A stretch of DNA of 64,000 nt from Pseudomonas arcuscaelestis (GCF_016881005.1 NZ_JACOPV010000021.1:1-64000), one strand, 5' to 3'. Shown: positions 1 through 8,531, numbered from the stretch's first letter. The notes: generated by a model from the letters alone, not told the origin. Translations and numbers: made by a program.

Positions 1-145
1 CTAATTCGAAGTCTTTCGACTTCTCGTGCAGTCACTTGTGATGCTGATAATCTTTCTGACTATCAGTCTGAGTCACAAGCACCCACACGAATTGCTTGAT
101 TCGATTGTTAAAGAGCGTTGGCTGAAGACTTTCGCTTCAACCGAG
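1..145 (-). other. rRNA operon leader with boxA
   Basis: Read on the minus strand, this is the transcribed leader of a ribosomal RNA operon; the 16S gene itself lies beyond the left edge. The antitermination element boxA (GCTCTTTAACA) sits at 106-116 (complement). It is followed by the CAAGCAATTCGTGTGGGTGC stretch that I recognise from Pseudomonas rrn leaders, and then by a palindromic segment around 60-80 of the kind found at RNase III processing stems. The three promoters just upstream support the reading. No gene is present here. Confidence 0.85.
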
Positions 146-151
146 GCGCGC

Positions 152-179
152 ATTCTACGCTTTCCTCAGAGTGTGTCAA
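152..179 (-). promoter_or_regulatory. rrn promoter, proximal (P3 in order of use)
   Basis: On the minus strand, a -35 TTGACA (complement of 174-179) and a -10 TAGAAT (complement of 152-157) are separated by 16 bp. A GC-rich discriminator (GCGCGCC) follows, and an A/T-rich UP-like stretch lies upstream at about 180-205. A 16-bp spacer with a GC-rich discriminator is the classic stringently controlled, ppGpp- and NTP-sensitive rRNA promoter architecture. Confidence 0.9.
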
Positions 180-260
180 GCGTTTATTTTGAAGTTTTCA
201 GAATTTCTCTTTCAACTTCAACCGCTTAACTCGCTGTGATCTCTCGTCAGCGGGAGGCGA

Positions 261-288
261 ATTCTACAGCGTTTCAATTCGCTGTCAA
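261..288 (-). promoter_or_regulatory. rrn promoter, middle
   Basis: The second of three tandem promoters on the minus strand has -35 TTGACA (complement of 283-288), a 16-bp spacer and -10 TAGAAT (complement of 261-266). The discriminator is TCGCCTCCC. The design matches the proximal promoter, 109 bp further upstream. Confidence 0.88.
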
Positions 289-404
289 CCACCTTTTTCA
301 CCGCCGCCGGTCTTTCGATCGAAGCACTTCCAGCACTACCTGAAACATCTAACTCATTGAATTTCAAGGAGTTTTCCGTTCCGACTACGCCGGAAGTGGG
401 GCGA

Positions 405-432
405 ATTATAGACACATCCGCAGGGGCGTCAA
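405..432 (-). promoter_or_regulatory. rrn promoter, distal
   Basis: The outermost tandem promoter on the minus strand has -35 TTGACG (complement of 427-432), a 16-bp spacer and a perfect -10 TATAAT (complement of 405-410). The discriminator TCGCCCC is GC-rich. An A/T-rich UP-like element occupies about 433-470 and must also overlap the promoter of the divergent kinase gene that begins at 496. Confidence 0.85.
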
Positions 433-495
433 GGACTTATTACAACTATGTTTCAGAAAGCTATATATAGGTAGGTCAAATACAGGAACCCCCGA

Positions 496-1302
496 ATGTT
501 CGAACCCTACCTACAGCGCTGGCAACTGATCGCCGATGGCGCCCCGTTACTCACACACAGCAGCCACCTATTGCCTGTGCGCTATCGCAATCAGCCCGCC
601 ATGCTCAAAGTTGCCTGTGTGACCGAAGAAATAAACGGTGGCCTGCTCATGAAGTGGTGGAACGGCCAAGGATCGGCAAAGGTGCTGGCTCATGCCGACA
701 ACGCATTGTTGCTCAAGCGAGCACAAGGCCCGGACTCGTTAATCGATTACGCAGAGCATGGACAGGACCAACAAGCCACGCGAATTCTGTGCCAGACGAT
801 CGAGCGCTTGCATGCTCATCACGGAGAACCTGAAGTGCCCCTTGTTGATCTGCAGACCTGGTTCCAAGGATTGCGGGAGGCGGCGAAGCTTCACGGCCAC
901 TTATATAGACGCAGTGCGCAGATCGCCGACCATCTGCTGGCAAGCCAGCAGGAAGAGCGCGTCCTGCACGGTGATATCCATCACAGCAATGTCCTCGACT
1001 TCGGCCCTGACGGCTGGTTGGCCATCGATCCCAAATGCCTTTATGGCGAGCGGACCTTCGACTACGCCAACCTGTTCTGTAATCCCTCCCCTGGCGTAGC
1101 GAGCCAAGTGCAGCATTTCACCAGTCGACTGCAGATTGTCTGCGAATTCGCCAAGCTGCCACGCCAACGCCTGCTGCAGTGGATAGTGGCCTGGTGCGGT
1201 TTGTCAGCCGCCTGGTTCCAGGAGGACAACATGCAAACGCAAGTCGACCAGCGCCTGGAGTTGACACAACTTGCACTCAATGTGTTGGAGGCAGGCAACT
1301 AA
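496..1302 (+). CDS. APH(6)/hydroxyurea-type small-molecule kinase
   Basis: A 268-residue protein of the aminoglycoside/hydroxyurea phosphotransferase family, the group of StrB/APH(6). The catalytic Brenner motif HGDIHHSN lies at about residues 158-165, and the metal-binding DPK of the DxD-like loop about 18 residues later. The family transfers the ATP gamma-phosphate to a hydroxyl of a small molecule in the cytosol. Chromosomal copies in Pseudomonas have no proven role in resistance, so the substrate is unknown. AGGA precedes the ATG. The gene is divergent from the rrn promoters and 50 bp upstream of the channel gene, with which it is probably co-transcribed. The family call is firm; the substrate is not. 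Confidence 0.8.
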   Translation: MFEPYLQRWQLIADGAPLLTHSSHLLPVRYRNQPAMLKVACVTEEINGGLLMKWWNGQGSAKVLAHADNALLLKRAQGPDSLIDYAEHGQDQQATRILCQTIERLHAHHGEPEVPLVDLQTWFQGLREAAKLHGHLYRRSAQIADHLLASQQEERVLHGDIHHSNVLDFGPDGWLAIDPKCLYGERTFDYANLFCNPSPGVASQVQHFTSRLQIVCEFAKLPRQRLLQWIVAWCGLSAAWFQEDNMQTQVDQRLELTQLALNVLEAGN

Positions 1303-1351
1303 ACAGCAGTCGCGATGCTCTGTAGAAAATGCCCCCATGCGAGACACTGTC

Positions 1352-2242
1352 ATGAGCGAATCCGAGAGCAGCAAGACACCAGGCCTGTCGGCGGATGAAG
1401 AGCAGGAAGTCAGTCAGCACCAGCCACCTCGTGCGGCTGTTTTGCACGAAATCATCCGCTACCAGGGTGATCAGGAGCTTGAGCGCACCCTTGCAGCCTT
1501 ATGGTGGTCCGCTCTGGCCGCCGGGCTGAGCATGGGACTATCGATGATGGCCATGGGGCTGTTCTACGCGCGACTACCAGAGGGCGATAGCAGCCAGGTC
1601 ATTGCCAGCCTGGGTTATAGCGCAGGTTTTCTCGCGGTGATTCTGGCCCGCCAACAATTGTTCACTGAAAACACCATCACCGCCGTGCTTCCCGTGATGA
1701 CCGAACCGACTCTGCGCAAACTCGGACAACTCTTGCGCCTATGGTCGGTCGTGCTGCTCGGCAATCTCGCCGGCACCATTCTGGTGGCTTACATAATGCT
1801 GCACTTACCGATCTTCGACAGTAAGACCGATGAAGCCTTTCTTGAGATCGGTCGCAAGGTAATGGAGAACGATCTACGTCAGATGTTTGCCAAAGGCATC
1901 GTCTCCGGCTGGATGATCGCCACGATGGTCTGGATGATCCCCTCCATGGAGCACGCCAAAATCTGGATCATTCTGGTAATTACCTACCTCATGGCGCTGG
2001 GCGACTTCACCCATATTGTCGTTGGCTCAGTCGAGGTGTCCTACCTGGCTTGGGCCGGCGAGGTCAGTTGGCAGGACTTCTGGCTGGATTTCGCCGCGCC
2101 GACATTGATTGGCAACATTATTGGTGGCAGCTTCATCTTTGCCCTGATCAGCCATGCTCAGGTGCGCAGCGACAGCGGCAAGCCACCTTCGCAACTACCA
2201 GCTTTAGACAAGGAAATAGCGCGTAACCACCCATCGAAATAA
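1352..2242 (+). CDS. Formate/nitrite transporter (FNT) family channel
   Basis: An integral inner-membrane protein of about 296 residues with six predicted hydrophobic helices starting near residue 45 (WWSALAAGLSMGLSMMAMG). The FNT-type helix-breaking loop is visible as LARQQLFTENT. FNT pentamers conduct small monovalent anions such as formate, nitrite or hydrosulfide. The hydrophilic N-terminus of about 40 residues is rich in Glu and Gln. The start is uncertain: ATG at 1352 (MSESES) is chosen by similarity to relatives, but an in-frame ATG at 1337 is possible and neither has a strong Shine-Dalgarno. The gene follows the kinase gene closely and converges on the MBL-fold gene with an 8-bp gap. 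Confidence 0.8.
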   Translation: MSESESSKTPGLSADEEQEVSQHQPPRAAVLHEIIRYQGDQELERTLAALWWSALAAGLSMGLSMMAMGLFYARLPEGDSSQVIASLGYSAGFLAVILARQQLFTENTITAVLPVMTEPTLRKLGQLLRLWSVVLLGNLAGTILVAYIMLHLPIFDSKTDEAFLEIGRKVMENDLRQMFAKGIVSGWMIATMVWMIPSMEHAKIWIILVITYLMALGDFTHIVVGSVEVSYLAWAGEVSWQDFWLDFAAPTLIGNIIGGSFIFALISHAQVRSDSGKPPSQLPALDKEIARNHPSK

Positions 2243-2250
2243 CGCGCGCC

Positions 2251-3351
2251 CTACAGATCCTTCATGGCCATGACCCGCTCGCCAGCCTTGAGTGGTTGGC
2301 GCAACGGTTTGGGCAACCACCAGGCCGGGCCGCTGTGAGGCTGGTCAAGACTGATCCGCTCCCCCATCTGTGGAGTACTGAGAGGCACTTGCGCCGCATT
2401 GGCCAAGGCCAGGATGCGGTCGAACGGTTCATGCCAGCTATGAACAGAAAGATCGAAGGTTCCGTTGTGCACCGGCAACAGCCAGCGCCCGCGCAAATCC
2501 TGGTGAGCCTGCAGGCTTTGCTCAGGCTGCATATGTACGTTGGGCCACTCAAGGTTGTAGGCACCGGTTTCTATCAGGGTCACATCGAACGGACCGTACC
2601 GGTCGCCGATTTGTTTGAAGCCTTCAAAGTATCCAGTGTCGCCACTGAAAAACAGGCGCAGGTTTTCTTCCACAATGACCCAGGAAGCCCATAACCTACT
2701 GTTGCTATCGAACAGGCCTCGCCCAGAAAAATGCTGGGCTGGGGTCGCCACAAACCGAATGCCGTTTATCTGTGTTTCCTGCCACCAGTCCAGTTGCCTG
2801 ACCTTCGCTGCGGGTACACCCCACTCAATCAACAGGTCGCCTACTCCCATTGGCGCAAGAAAATGCTCGGTCTTGTCGGCCAGTTGGCGTATGGCCTGCT
2901 CATCAAGGTGGTCATAGTGATCATGCGAAAGAATCACCGCGGTCAGCGCTGGTAGCTCTGCAAGCTTGAGTGGTGGCTGGTGAAATCGCTGTGGACCGGC
3001 CCATTGCACGGGTGAGGCGCGTTCAGCGAACACCGGGTCGGTAATGAAGAAGTGATCACGCAGTTTCAGTAATACAGTGGAGTGCCCCAAGCGCCATAGG
3101 CTTCGGTCTGGGGCCTCGAGCAATTGCTGACGACTCAACGGCTGAACCGGGATTTCAACGTTTGGCCGGGTTTCGGGCGGTTTGCCAAGAAACAGGAACT
3201 TGAAGCCTATGCGCAATTTTTTCAGCACGCTGTCCTGAGGCAATTGGCGCAGGTTGTGGTACCGCCCATCCTCATGCGGCGCCGGGTCACCGGCCTTTGG
3301 GGTCAAAGGGATCATGAGTAGGAGCACTCCAAGGATAAGGGCTGGTTTCAT
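2251..3351 (-). CDS. Exported MBL-fold metallo-hydrolase (RomA/UlaG-like)
   Basis: A 366-residue metallo-beta-lactamase-fold protein with the metal-binding motif SHDHYDH near residues 143-149, a downstream PAQH histidine and the SGDTGY aspartate loop. This pattern fits the UlaG/NAPE-PLD branch, which includes phospholipase D-like and lactonase enzymes. The start at ATG 3349-3351, preceded by GGGG, gives an N-terminal hydrophobic segment (LILGVLLLMIPL) that looks like a signal peptide or anchor. An upstream GTG-type extension is disfavoured. The substrate cannot be read from the sequence. The gene is divergent from the diguanylate cyclase. Confidence 0.8.
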   Translation of the reverse strand: MKPALILGVLLLMIPLTPKAGDPAPHEDGRYHNLRQLPQDSVLKKLRIGFKFLFLGKPPETRPNVEIPVQPLSRQQLLEAPDRSLWRLGHSTVLLKLRDHFFITDPVFAERASPVQWAGPQRFHQPPLKLAELPALTAVILSHDHYDHLDEQAIRQLADKTEHFLAPMGVGDLLIEWGVPAAKVRQLDWWQETQINGIRFVATPAQHFSGRGLFDSNSRLWASWVIVEENLRLFFSGDTGYFEGFKQIGDRYGPFDVTLIETGAYNLEWPNVHMQPEQSLQAHQDLRGRWLLPVHNGTFDLSVHSWHEPFDRILALANAAQVPLSTPQMGERISLDQPHSGPAWWLPKPLRQPLKAGERVMAMKDL

Positions 3352-3477
3352 ATTACCCCAGGGTGGCTGGATCACCTGTGAATTGGCTTGTAAGGCCATT
3401 TTTCGGTGGCCGCAGATTGTTCAACAATATTCACATGTTTTATGCGATAAACGGCGTCCCGGAATAGACCAGCAACC

Positions 3478-4545
3478 ATGATGGATAACAGAAGCGGCAA
3501 GGGACTTTCATTTGTAAGAAGGATATACCTGCCGCGTATTATTGGCCTGGGCATCGGCATGCTCAGTGTCATGGCCGGTATTTCAAACCTGGACCTGCCC
3601 TCATGGGCCTGGGGCTTGCTGCTATTCAATGGTCTTGCCTGGCCACACCTTGCTTTTCAGATTGCCCGACGCGCTGCGGTTCCCTATCACGCCGAGTACC
3701 GAAATCTGCTGCTCGATTCATTGATGGGCGGGTTCTGGACGGCCGCCGTGCAGTTCAATCCGCTGCTCAGCGTGACGATTCTGGCGATGATGACGATGAA
3801 CAACTTCGCCGCCGGCGGCCAGCGCTTGTTCTTCAAGGGCTTGGTTGCCCAATGCCTGGGCGCGGGACTGGCCATTGCTCTGTTTGGTGCTGGCCTGCAA
3901 CTACAAACGTCTTCCCTGCAGATCTACGCGTGCCTGCCAATGCTCACCCTCTATCCGATGGCGGTGGGATGGGTCTGCTACAGCCTGGCCATGAAGCTTT
4001 CGGAACATAAACGGCGGCTCAGCGCACTGAGTCGCACCGACAGTCTGACGGGGCTGCTCAATCATGGATCGTGGAAGGATCTGCTGCAGCTCAAATTTCA
4101 GATTTGCCAGCAACAGCGCTGCCAAGCGGTGATTGCGCTGATCGACATCGACCACTTCAAGAGCATAAACGACACTTACGGACACGTTGTCGGCGACTGT
4201 GTATTAAGCCAACTGAGCAGCGAGCTCAAGCGCAACTTACGTGAAGATGACCTGGCTGGTCGATATGGCGGCGATGAGTTCTGTCTGATCCTCCCCAACA
4301 CCAATATGGAGCAAGCCAGCCAGGCAATGGAGCGCCTGCGCGAGCGTGTCGGCAACTACCGTAATGCGCAGCTACCTGAACTGCGAATCAGTCTGAGCAT
4401 CGGCCTGGCGACCTGCCACGAGAGACTGGCAGACGCCGAAGCCTGGCTCGATGAAGCAGATAGAGCCCTGTATACGGCCAAGAAAAGCGGACGCAACCAG
4501 GTCACTATTTCCCAGCAGGATGTCAGCACACTGAAGCTTGCGTAG
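3478..4545 (+). CDS. MASE2-GGDEF diguanylate cyclase (AdrA/DgcC-like)
   Basis: A 355-residue inner-membrane protein that should make cyclic di-GMP from two GTP. Residues about 15-175 contain several hydrophobic helices of the MASE2 sensor type known from AdrA (DgcC). Residues about 185-345 form a GGDEF domain with an intact YGGDEF active site. An RxxD inhibitory site (REDD) lies exactly five residues upstream, so product inhibition is expected. The metal/substrate aspartate motif IDIDHFK is also present. No EAL domain or neighbouring partner is seen. AdrA-type cyclases control exopolysaccharide production in enterobacteria; the output here is unknown. Two adjacent ATG codons (3478, 3481) are both possible starts. 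Confidence 0.88.
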   Translation: MMDNRSGKGLSFVRRIYLPRIIGLGIGMLSVMAGISNLDLPSWAWGLLLFNGLAWPHLAFQIARRAAVPYHAEYRNLLLDSLMGGFWTAAVQFNPLLSVTILAMMTMNNFAAGGQRLFFKGLVAQCLGAGLAIALFGAGLQLQTSSLQIYACLPMLTLYPMAVGWVCYSLAMKLSEHKRRLSALSRTDSLTGLLNHGSWKDLLQLKFQICQQQRCQAVIALIDIDHFKSINDTYGHVVGDCVLSQLSSELKRNLREDDLAGRYGGDEFCLILPNTNMEQASQAMERLRERVGNYRNAQLPELRISLSIGLATCHERLADAEAWLDEADRALYTAKKSGRNQVTISQQDVSTLKLA

Positions 4546-4568
4546 GCTGACCCCACTCCCTTTTTGCC

Positions 4569-4892
4569 TCAGGCTTTCAGGCGTCGTTGCGCAGCAATCT
4601 CCGGCAGGTCCTGACGCCGCAGGTAAACCCGCAAGGGCTCGCTGACATTCAGTCGCTCATCAACATTCTGCGCCAGGAGAATCTCGATGAGTGCACGACT
4701 CAACGTCATGACTTCACCCTCGCCTTCCTTCCAGACAAACTCGTTACTGGGAATGATGCTGTCATCAGCTACGTCCATGCCGAACGAATCTTCACTGAAG
4801 CGCACGATGTGCTTGCCTAGCTTGCGGTGAAATCCGACAAAACCCTTGAGCTGGTCGGCGGCGGCACAGATGTCCTGTGATGTGATGTGCAT
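4569..4892 (-). CDS. Conserved hypothetical protein, 107 aa
   Basis: I do not recognise a named family. The 107-residue soluble protein has no signal peptide or membrane segment. The first half mixes polar residues with Phe (KGFVGFHRKLGKHIVRF), and the C-terminus is basic. The start at ATG 4890-4892 is supported by GAGG about 8 bp upstream, whereas the longer frame begins without a ribosome-binding site. The gene is convergent with the diguanylate cyclase, from which it is separated by 23 bp. The roughly 255 bp upstream (4893-5149) hold no gene I can support. Confidence 0.6.
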   Translation of the reverse strand: MHITSQDICAAADQLKGFVGFHRKLGKHIVRFSEDSFGMDVADDSIIPSNEFVWKEGEGEVMTLSRALIEILLAQNVDERLNVSEPLRVYLRRQDLPEIAAQRRLKA

Positions 4893-5149
4893 GTCAAACC
4901 TCACTGAAGCATCCTTGGGATGCAGGGCGAATGGGATTGGCACGCTGGGCAATGTTGGTCGCTCTCTGACGGAGCGACTCGGAGCCCAAGGTTAATGGAA
5001 AACCTTGGCCGATGGGTATGGTTTTTCTTGCTGTTCAGTATTCGCCGGTGGCCGAGGCGATTGCCTATGCCTACCAGCAACCTCAGCATGTGTGTATTGG
5101 CGAAATCGTTCTCGCCGCCACGCGCCAGCAGCCTTGATCAGCGCTGCAA

Positions 5150-6007
5150 CTAATCTTCGCGAACCTGCACGCTTGCCGTCATACCTGCACTGAGCGTCAC
5201 TCCCTCGGGAATCTGGTCCAGCTTGATCCGCACCGGAATGCGCTGGGCCAGGCGCACCCAGTTGAAAGTCGGTTCTACTTCGGCCAGCAATTGGCTGTCA
5301 GGGTTGGCATTGCGGTCGGTAATACCACGACTGATGCTTTCGACATGGCCCTGCATCGGTTCACCGGCACTCATGAGCCAGACCTTGACCGGGTCGCCAA
5401 CTCGAATACGGGGCAACTTGGTTTCTTCGAAATAAGCCTGAACATAAAAAGTCGAATCATCGATCAAGGCCATCACCGGCTGCCCGGCATTGACATAGTT
5501 GCCTTCAGCCAAGCGCAAGTTGGTGATATGGCCATCGCGCGGTGCCTTGAGCTGACTGCGGGCCAGGTTGATGGCCGCCGCCTTGACATCGGCCTGGGCC
5601 TGGCGCAGTTCACCACGGGCCACTGCGGCATTGATCTGGGCATTTTCGCGAAGCTCGGCGCTGATTGCCTGCGGCCCCAGCGCTGCGCGTCGTGAAGCTT
5701 CATGTTCTCGCAAGCGCAACTGCTGCTGGCGGGTTTCGGCCACCGCGTTGGCTTTGTCCAGTGCGGCCTCGAAGCGGTCACGATCGATCGACATGAGTAA
5801 ATCCCCTGCCTCGACCTGCTGATTGTCATGCACCTTGAGCTCGCGCACCCAACCTGAAACATCTGGGGCAATGATCACTACGTCGGCGCGGATTTTGGCA
5901 TCGCGGGTCCAAGGAGTAAGCATGTAGTACTGCCAAAGTTTCCAGCCGGCAAAAATCGCCACGACTACCAGGCACAAGGTTACTGCTATACGTACCAATG
6001 CACGCAT
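5150..6007 (-). CDS. aaeA: HlyD-family periplasmic adaptor (AaeA-like)
   Basis: A 285-residue membrane fusion protein. The N-terminal transmembrane helix (residues about 5-22) is followed by a lipoyl/barrel-sandwich half (VIIAPDVSGWV), a predicted alpha-helical hairpin at about 75-150, the second lipoyl half (SQLKAPRDGHI) and a beta-barrel domain. It should link the FUSC inner-membrane pump encoded upstream to an outer-membrane channel, which is not encoded here. AAGGAG nine bases before ATG 6007 fixes the start. It is the third gene of a minus-strand operon FUSC-DUF1656-HlyD. AaeAB in E. coli exports p-hydroxybenzoate and related acids; the substrate here is inferred only. Confidence 0.85.
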   Translation of the reverse strand: MRALVRIAVTLCLVVVAIFAGWKLWQYYMLTPWTRDAKIRADVVIIAPDVSGWVRELKVHDNQQVEAGDLLMSIDRDRFEAALDKANAVAETRQQQLRLREHEASRRAALGPQAISAELRENAQINAAVARGELRQAQADVKAAAINLARSQLKAPRDGHITNLRLAEGNYVNAGQPVMALIDDSTFYVQAYFEETKLPRIRVGDPVKVWLMSAGEPMQGHVESISRGITDRNANPDSQLLAEVEPTFNWVRLAQRIPVRIKLDQIPEGVTLSAGMTASVQVRED

Positions 6008-6018
6008 GACGACTCTCC

Positions 6019-6225
6019 TTACAAAGGCCCCAACCCGTGGGTTATCAGGGTCAATACACACACAAACAACGCACAATCAAATAGTGCTTCATGCCATACC
6101 CAGCGCCCCAGAGGGGTCAGGCGCAACAACAAGCGCACCACACCGGTGAGTACCAGTGCCAGCACCACATAAATCAGAAACGGGCTGAGCAGAACTCCGC
6201 CCAGTGCCCACTCACGCAAGCCCAT
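6019..6225 (-). CDS. aaeX: DUF1656 small membrane protein (AaeX-like)
   Basis: A 68-residue protein with two hydrophobic helices, of the DUF1656/AaeX type that accompanies FUSC-HlyD efflux pairs. ATG at 6225 overlaps the last 14 bp of the pump gene, so translation is probably coupled. The adaptor gene begins 11 bp downstream. The function of AaeX proteins is not established; co-occurrence suggests an accessory subunit of the efflux complex. Confidence 0.85.
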   Translation of the reverse strand: MGLREWALGGVLLSPFLIYVVLALVLTGVVRLLLRLTPLGRWVWHEALFDCALFVCVLTLITHGLGPL

Positions 6226-8200
6226 GAATTTCCTCCTGCCGACGGCACCATTTACTCCAGCTGCGTTGCAACTGCAGCACTGCACCTACCGCCAGACGCA
6301 AGGGATCGCTGGCGGGCTGGGTTTGCAAGGCATCAATAAACGCAGCGCTCGCCGCATCCAGGCGTTTGCCTCGGCCCGGTGCCGGGCCGCGAGCCAGTAC
6401 GTTCTCCAGTTGTTGCATGTACTCGCGCTCAGCGGTTACCAAAGGCAGCTGTGCCACCGCTAGACAATGGCGCAGATGCAACAGTTCGTCGCCGATATCC
6501 AGGCCATGCACCCCATCATCCCAGCGAGCGCGCTCATACTCGGGCAAGGCCGAGTAATGGCGCGCCAGTTGCAACAAGCGATCGGCCATGCGGCCACCGA
6601 ACCAGGTATCGGCACCGCGCAGTTCGCGGCGGGTCAACCGCACCAGATCGCTCTGGGTTGCAGCACGCAGACGACGACCGTGCCAGGCCGGATTGCGCAA
6701 CACCAACAACTTGAACGCCAGCACCGCTGCACCGACGCCGATTAGCATGGCCTGGGCGCTGTTAAGGAAGGTTGCCACTTCAAAGCTCATGGCATTGAGT
6801 GGTGCCACCAATACAATGAAGTGCAGGCAGTAGGACGTCGCCGTGGCACCGATGCGTGGATTGGCCATACCCAAGGCACCAAAGAACAGGGGCACACCCA
6901 TGGCCATGCACAACATGGCGAAACCGCTCCACTGCGGCAGAAGAATCTGCCCGACAACAAATGCCACAGGTATCGCCAGCACAATCCCGCGCATAAAGCT
7001 CATGCCGATCTGCGCACCGTTTTCACGACTGGCGAACAGGCTGCAAACCACACAGGTCAGTACCATGCCTCCGGGAGCGGCCGTCCAGCCGGTAGCCAGC
7101 CAGAAACTGGCCATGGCTAAAAATGCCAGGGCACTGCGTGACCCGAACAGTAGCGCCAGGGGAAAATCACGATGCGAGGCGAGACTGTCGGGTATGTCCG
7201 GCGGCGCCTTGCCCTCCTCCACCGCACACAATGCGAGTGTTGCGGCCATGGCGTTGTCCAACAGCAAGGTCAGCCGCGCCAGGCAATAGTGTTCTGCCGG
7301 GCTGATGCGTTCATCGTGCGCGGCATCCCAGATTCTTTGACGCAATAGCAGCAAACTTGCCTGGTCCGGAGCGGCCAGAGCATCGTGCACTTGATCGAGC
7401 CAGGGCTGCAGGGACTGCGCCTGCGGCTCGTCCAGTTGCTGCCACTGGCGTCGCACTGAACGAGCGATGCGCAAAAGAATAAGCAGTTTCTGACTCAGGC
7501 CGCGGATAGCCCTGGCCCGCTGGCGACCAAGCGGCCCTTCGAACCAGGCATGCTCGCGCTGGGCGTCGACCGCGACGATGCGCCCAAGAATGTCCAGCAA
7601 GCCTTTACGTGCCTGGGCTTCACCGGCCAAGGTCGCACTCGCCGCTTGCAGCCCGCTGCTCCAGGCCTGACGCGCCTGTCCGCCCAGCTGTTGCTCGACC
7701 CGCATAGGCCAGAGCAAGGCGCTGGTCACTGTGGCGCAGACAATCCCCAGGCAGATTTCGGTACACCGGGCCACTGCTTGATCGAACACCGCCAGCGGAT
7801 GATTGATCGCCGGCAAGGCGATAATCGCTACGGTGTACCCCGCCAGCACAAACGAGTAAGCCCAGGCGCTGCGCAGCATGGTCGAGCAGGCGGTGCACAA
7901 GGCCAGCCAAAGTGCCAAGGCAAAAAGAAACAACCAGGGTGTCTGGGCAAACAGACCGATGAACAGTACCGACATTACAGTGCCGACCAAGGTCCCGATC
8001 AGACGCGCCAAGCCTTTCTGCAAGACCATGCCAGACAATGGCTGGGCGACAATGAAAGCGGTCATCAGCGCCCAGGCAGGTTGTTCGAGCCCCCAGCGCA
8101 AGGCAAGCCAAAGGGCCAGGCCACCCCCCAGGAGCGTTTTGATAGCAAATTGCACGGCAGGCTTATTCGGCGCAAACAGCGCCTGCAAAGTGATGGGCAC
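6212..8200 (-). CDS. aaeB: FUSC-family aromatic acid efflux pump (AaeB-like)
   Basis: A 662-residue inner-membrane protein with two halves, each of about five to six hydrophobic helices (residues about 15-170 and 360-510) followed by a cytosolic segment. This is the FUSC (fusaric acid resistance/AaeB) layout and length. It should be the transport subunit of the three-gene export system. The start is a GTG (MPITLQALF) with AAGG upstream; no in-frame ATG exists further upstream. A SlyA-like palindrome lies 66-87 bp upstream of the start. No LysR regulator or outer-membrane channel gene is adjacent. Confidence 0.88.
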   Translation of the reverse strand: MPITLQALFAPNKPAVQFAIKTLLGGGLALWLALRWGLEQPAWALMTAFIVAQPLSGMVLQKGLARLIGTLVGTVMSVLFIGLFAQTPWLFLFALALWLALCTACSTMLRSAWAYSFVLAGYTVAIIALPAINHPLAVFDQAVARCTEICLGIVCATVTSALLWPMRVEQQLGGQARQAWSSGLQAASATLAGEAQARKGLLDILGRIVAVDAQREHAWFEGPLGRQRARAIRGLSQKLLILLRIARSVRRQWQQLDEPQAQSLQPWLDQVHDALAAPDQASLLLLRQRIWDAAHDERISPAEHYCLARLTLLLDNAMAATLALCAVEEGKAPPDIPDSLASHRDFPLALLFGSRSALAFLAMASFWLATGWTAAPGGMVLTCVVCSLFASRENGAQIGMSFMRGIVLAIPVAFVVGQILLPQWSGFAMLCMAMGVPLFFGALGMANPRIGATATSYCLHFIVLVAPLNAMSFEVATFLNSAQAMLIGVGAAVLAFKLLVLRNPAWHGRRLRAATQSDLVRLTRRELRGADTWFGGRMADRLLQLARHYSALPEYERARWDDGVHGLDIGDELLHLRHCLAVAQLPLVTAEREYMQQLENVLARGPAPGRGKRLDAASAAFIDALQTQPASDPLRLAVGAVLQLQRSWSKWCRRQEEIHGLA

Positions 8201-8265
8201 GGGGCGAACCTTGGCTGACTGTTTTGTAACGATAGACAGGATGGGGTGAGAAGCTCAGACACAGA

Positions 8266-8287
8266 TTATTAGCTAGCTAACTAATAA
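8266..8287 (-). promoter_or_regulatory. SlyA/MarR-type operator overlapping the efflux promoter
   Basis: A perfect 12-bp palindrome TTAGCTAGCTAA (8269-8280) sits inside a larger inverted repeat with TTATTAG and CTAATAA arms (8266-8287). The SlyA consensus is TTAGCAAGCTAA, so 10 of 12 bases match. On the minus strand, TAATAA at the edge of the palindrome can serve as a -10 with TGGACT 17 bp upstream, so a bound repressor would block RNA polymerase. Many phenolic-acid efflux operons are controlled by MarR-type proteins that sense the acid. The regulator gene is not in the window. Confidence 0.6.
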
Positions 8288-8321
8288 AAGTCCAGTGTCA
8301 GCTGAAAGGTTTATTGCGGAC

Positions 8322-8347
8322 AAAAAAATGGGCGACCGAAGTCGCCC
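8322..8347 (-). terminator. Rho-independent terminator after ccoM
   Basis: Read on the minus strand, GGGCGAC-TTCG-GTCGCCC (8330-8347) forms a seven-pair stem with a stable UUCG-type loop and is followed by A and seven T (8322-8328). It lies 32 bp after the ccoM stop codon. Confidence 0.9.
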
Positions 8348-8379
8348 TAAATGCCTTGCGTGCTCATTTTCCAGAAGAA

Positions 8380-8496
8380 TCAGCGCTGCTTGCGCTTGTT
8401 CGAGTCCTTCCAGATGAAAATTCCGAATCCGACGAAGAACATCAGCATGAGGCCGACGGTAATTACTCCAGCGATAACCACATTATCGAAGAACAT
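8380..8496 (-). CDS. ccoM: Cytochrome cbb3 oxidase small subunit CcoM
   Basis: A 38-residue single-helix membrane protein beginning MFFDNVVIAG and ending FIWKDSNKRKQR. This closely matches my recollection of CcoM, the extra transmembrane helix found in the P. stutzeri cbb3 cytochrome oxidase structure. The hydrophobic helix spans about residues 6-29, and the basic tail should be cytosolic. GGAGG five bases before ATG 8496 favours this start over an ATG four codons upstream (8508). The gene is far from any ccoNOQP operon. Two ANR-type boxes and a suitably spaced -10 upstream fit low-oxygen induction of the oxidase. Confidence 0.85.
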   Translation of the reverse strand: MFFDNVVIAGVITVGLMLMFFVGFGIFIWKDSNKRKQR

Positions 8497-8531
8497 CTCG
8501 GCCTCCATTTGCCTGCCCCGTTGATGTGTCT

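Noticed and set aside
496-1302. Reading the APH-like kinase as an acquired antibiotic-resistance gene
   Set aside because: Composition is like the surrounding chromosome, and no integron, transposon or resistance neighbour is present.
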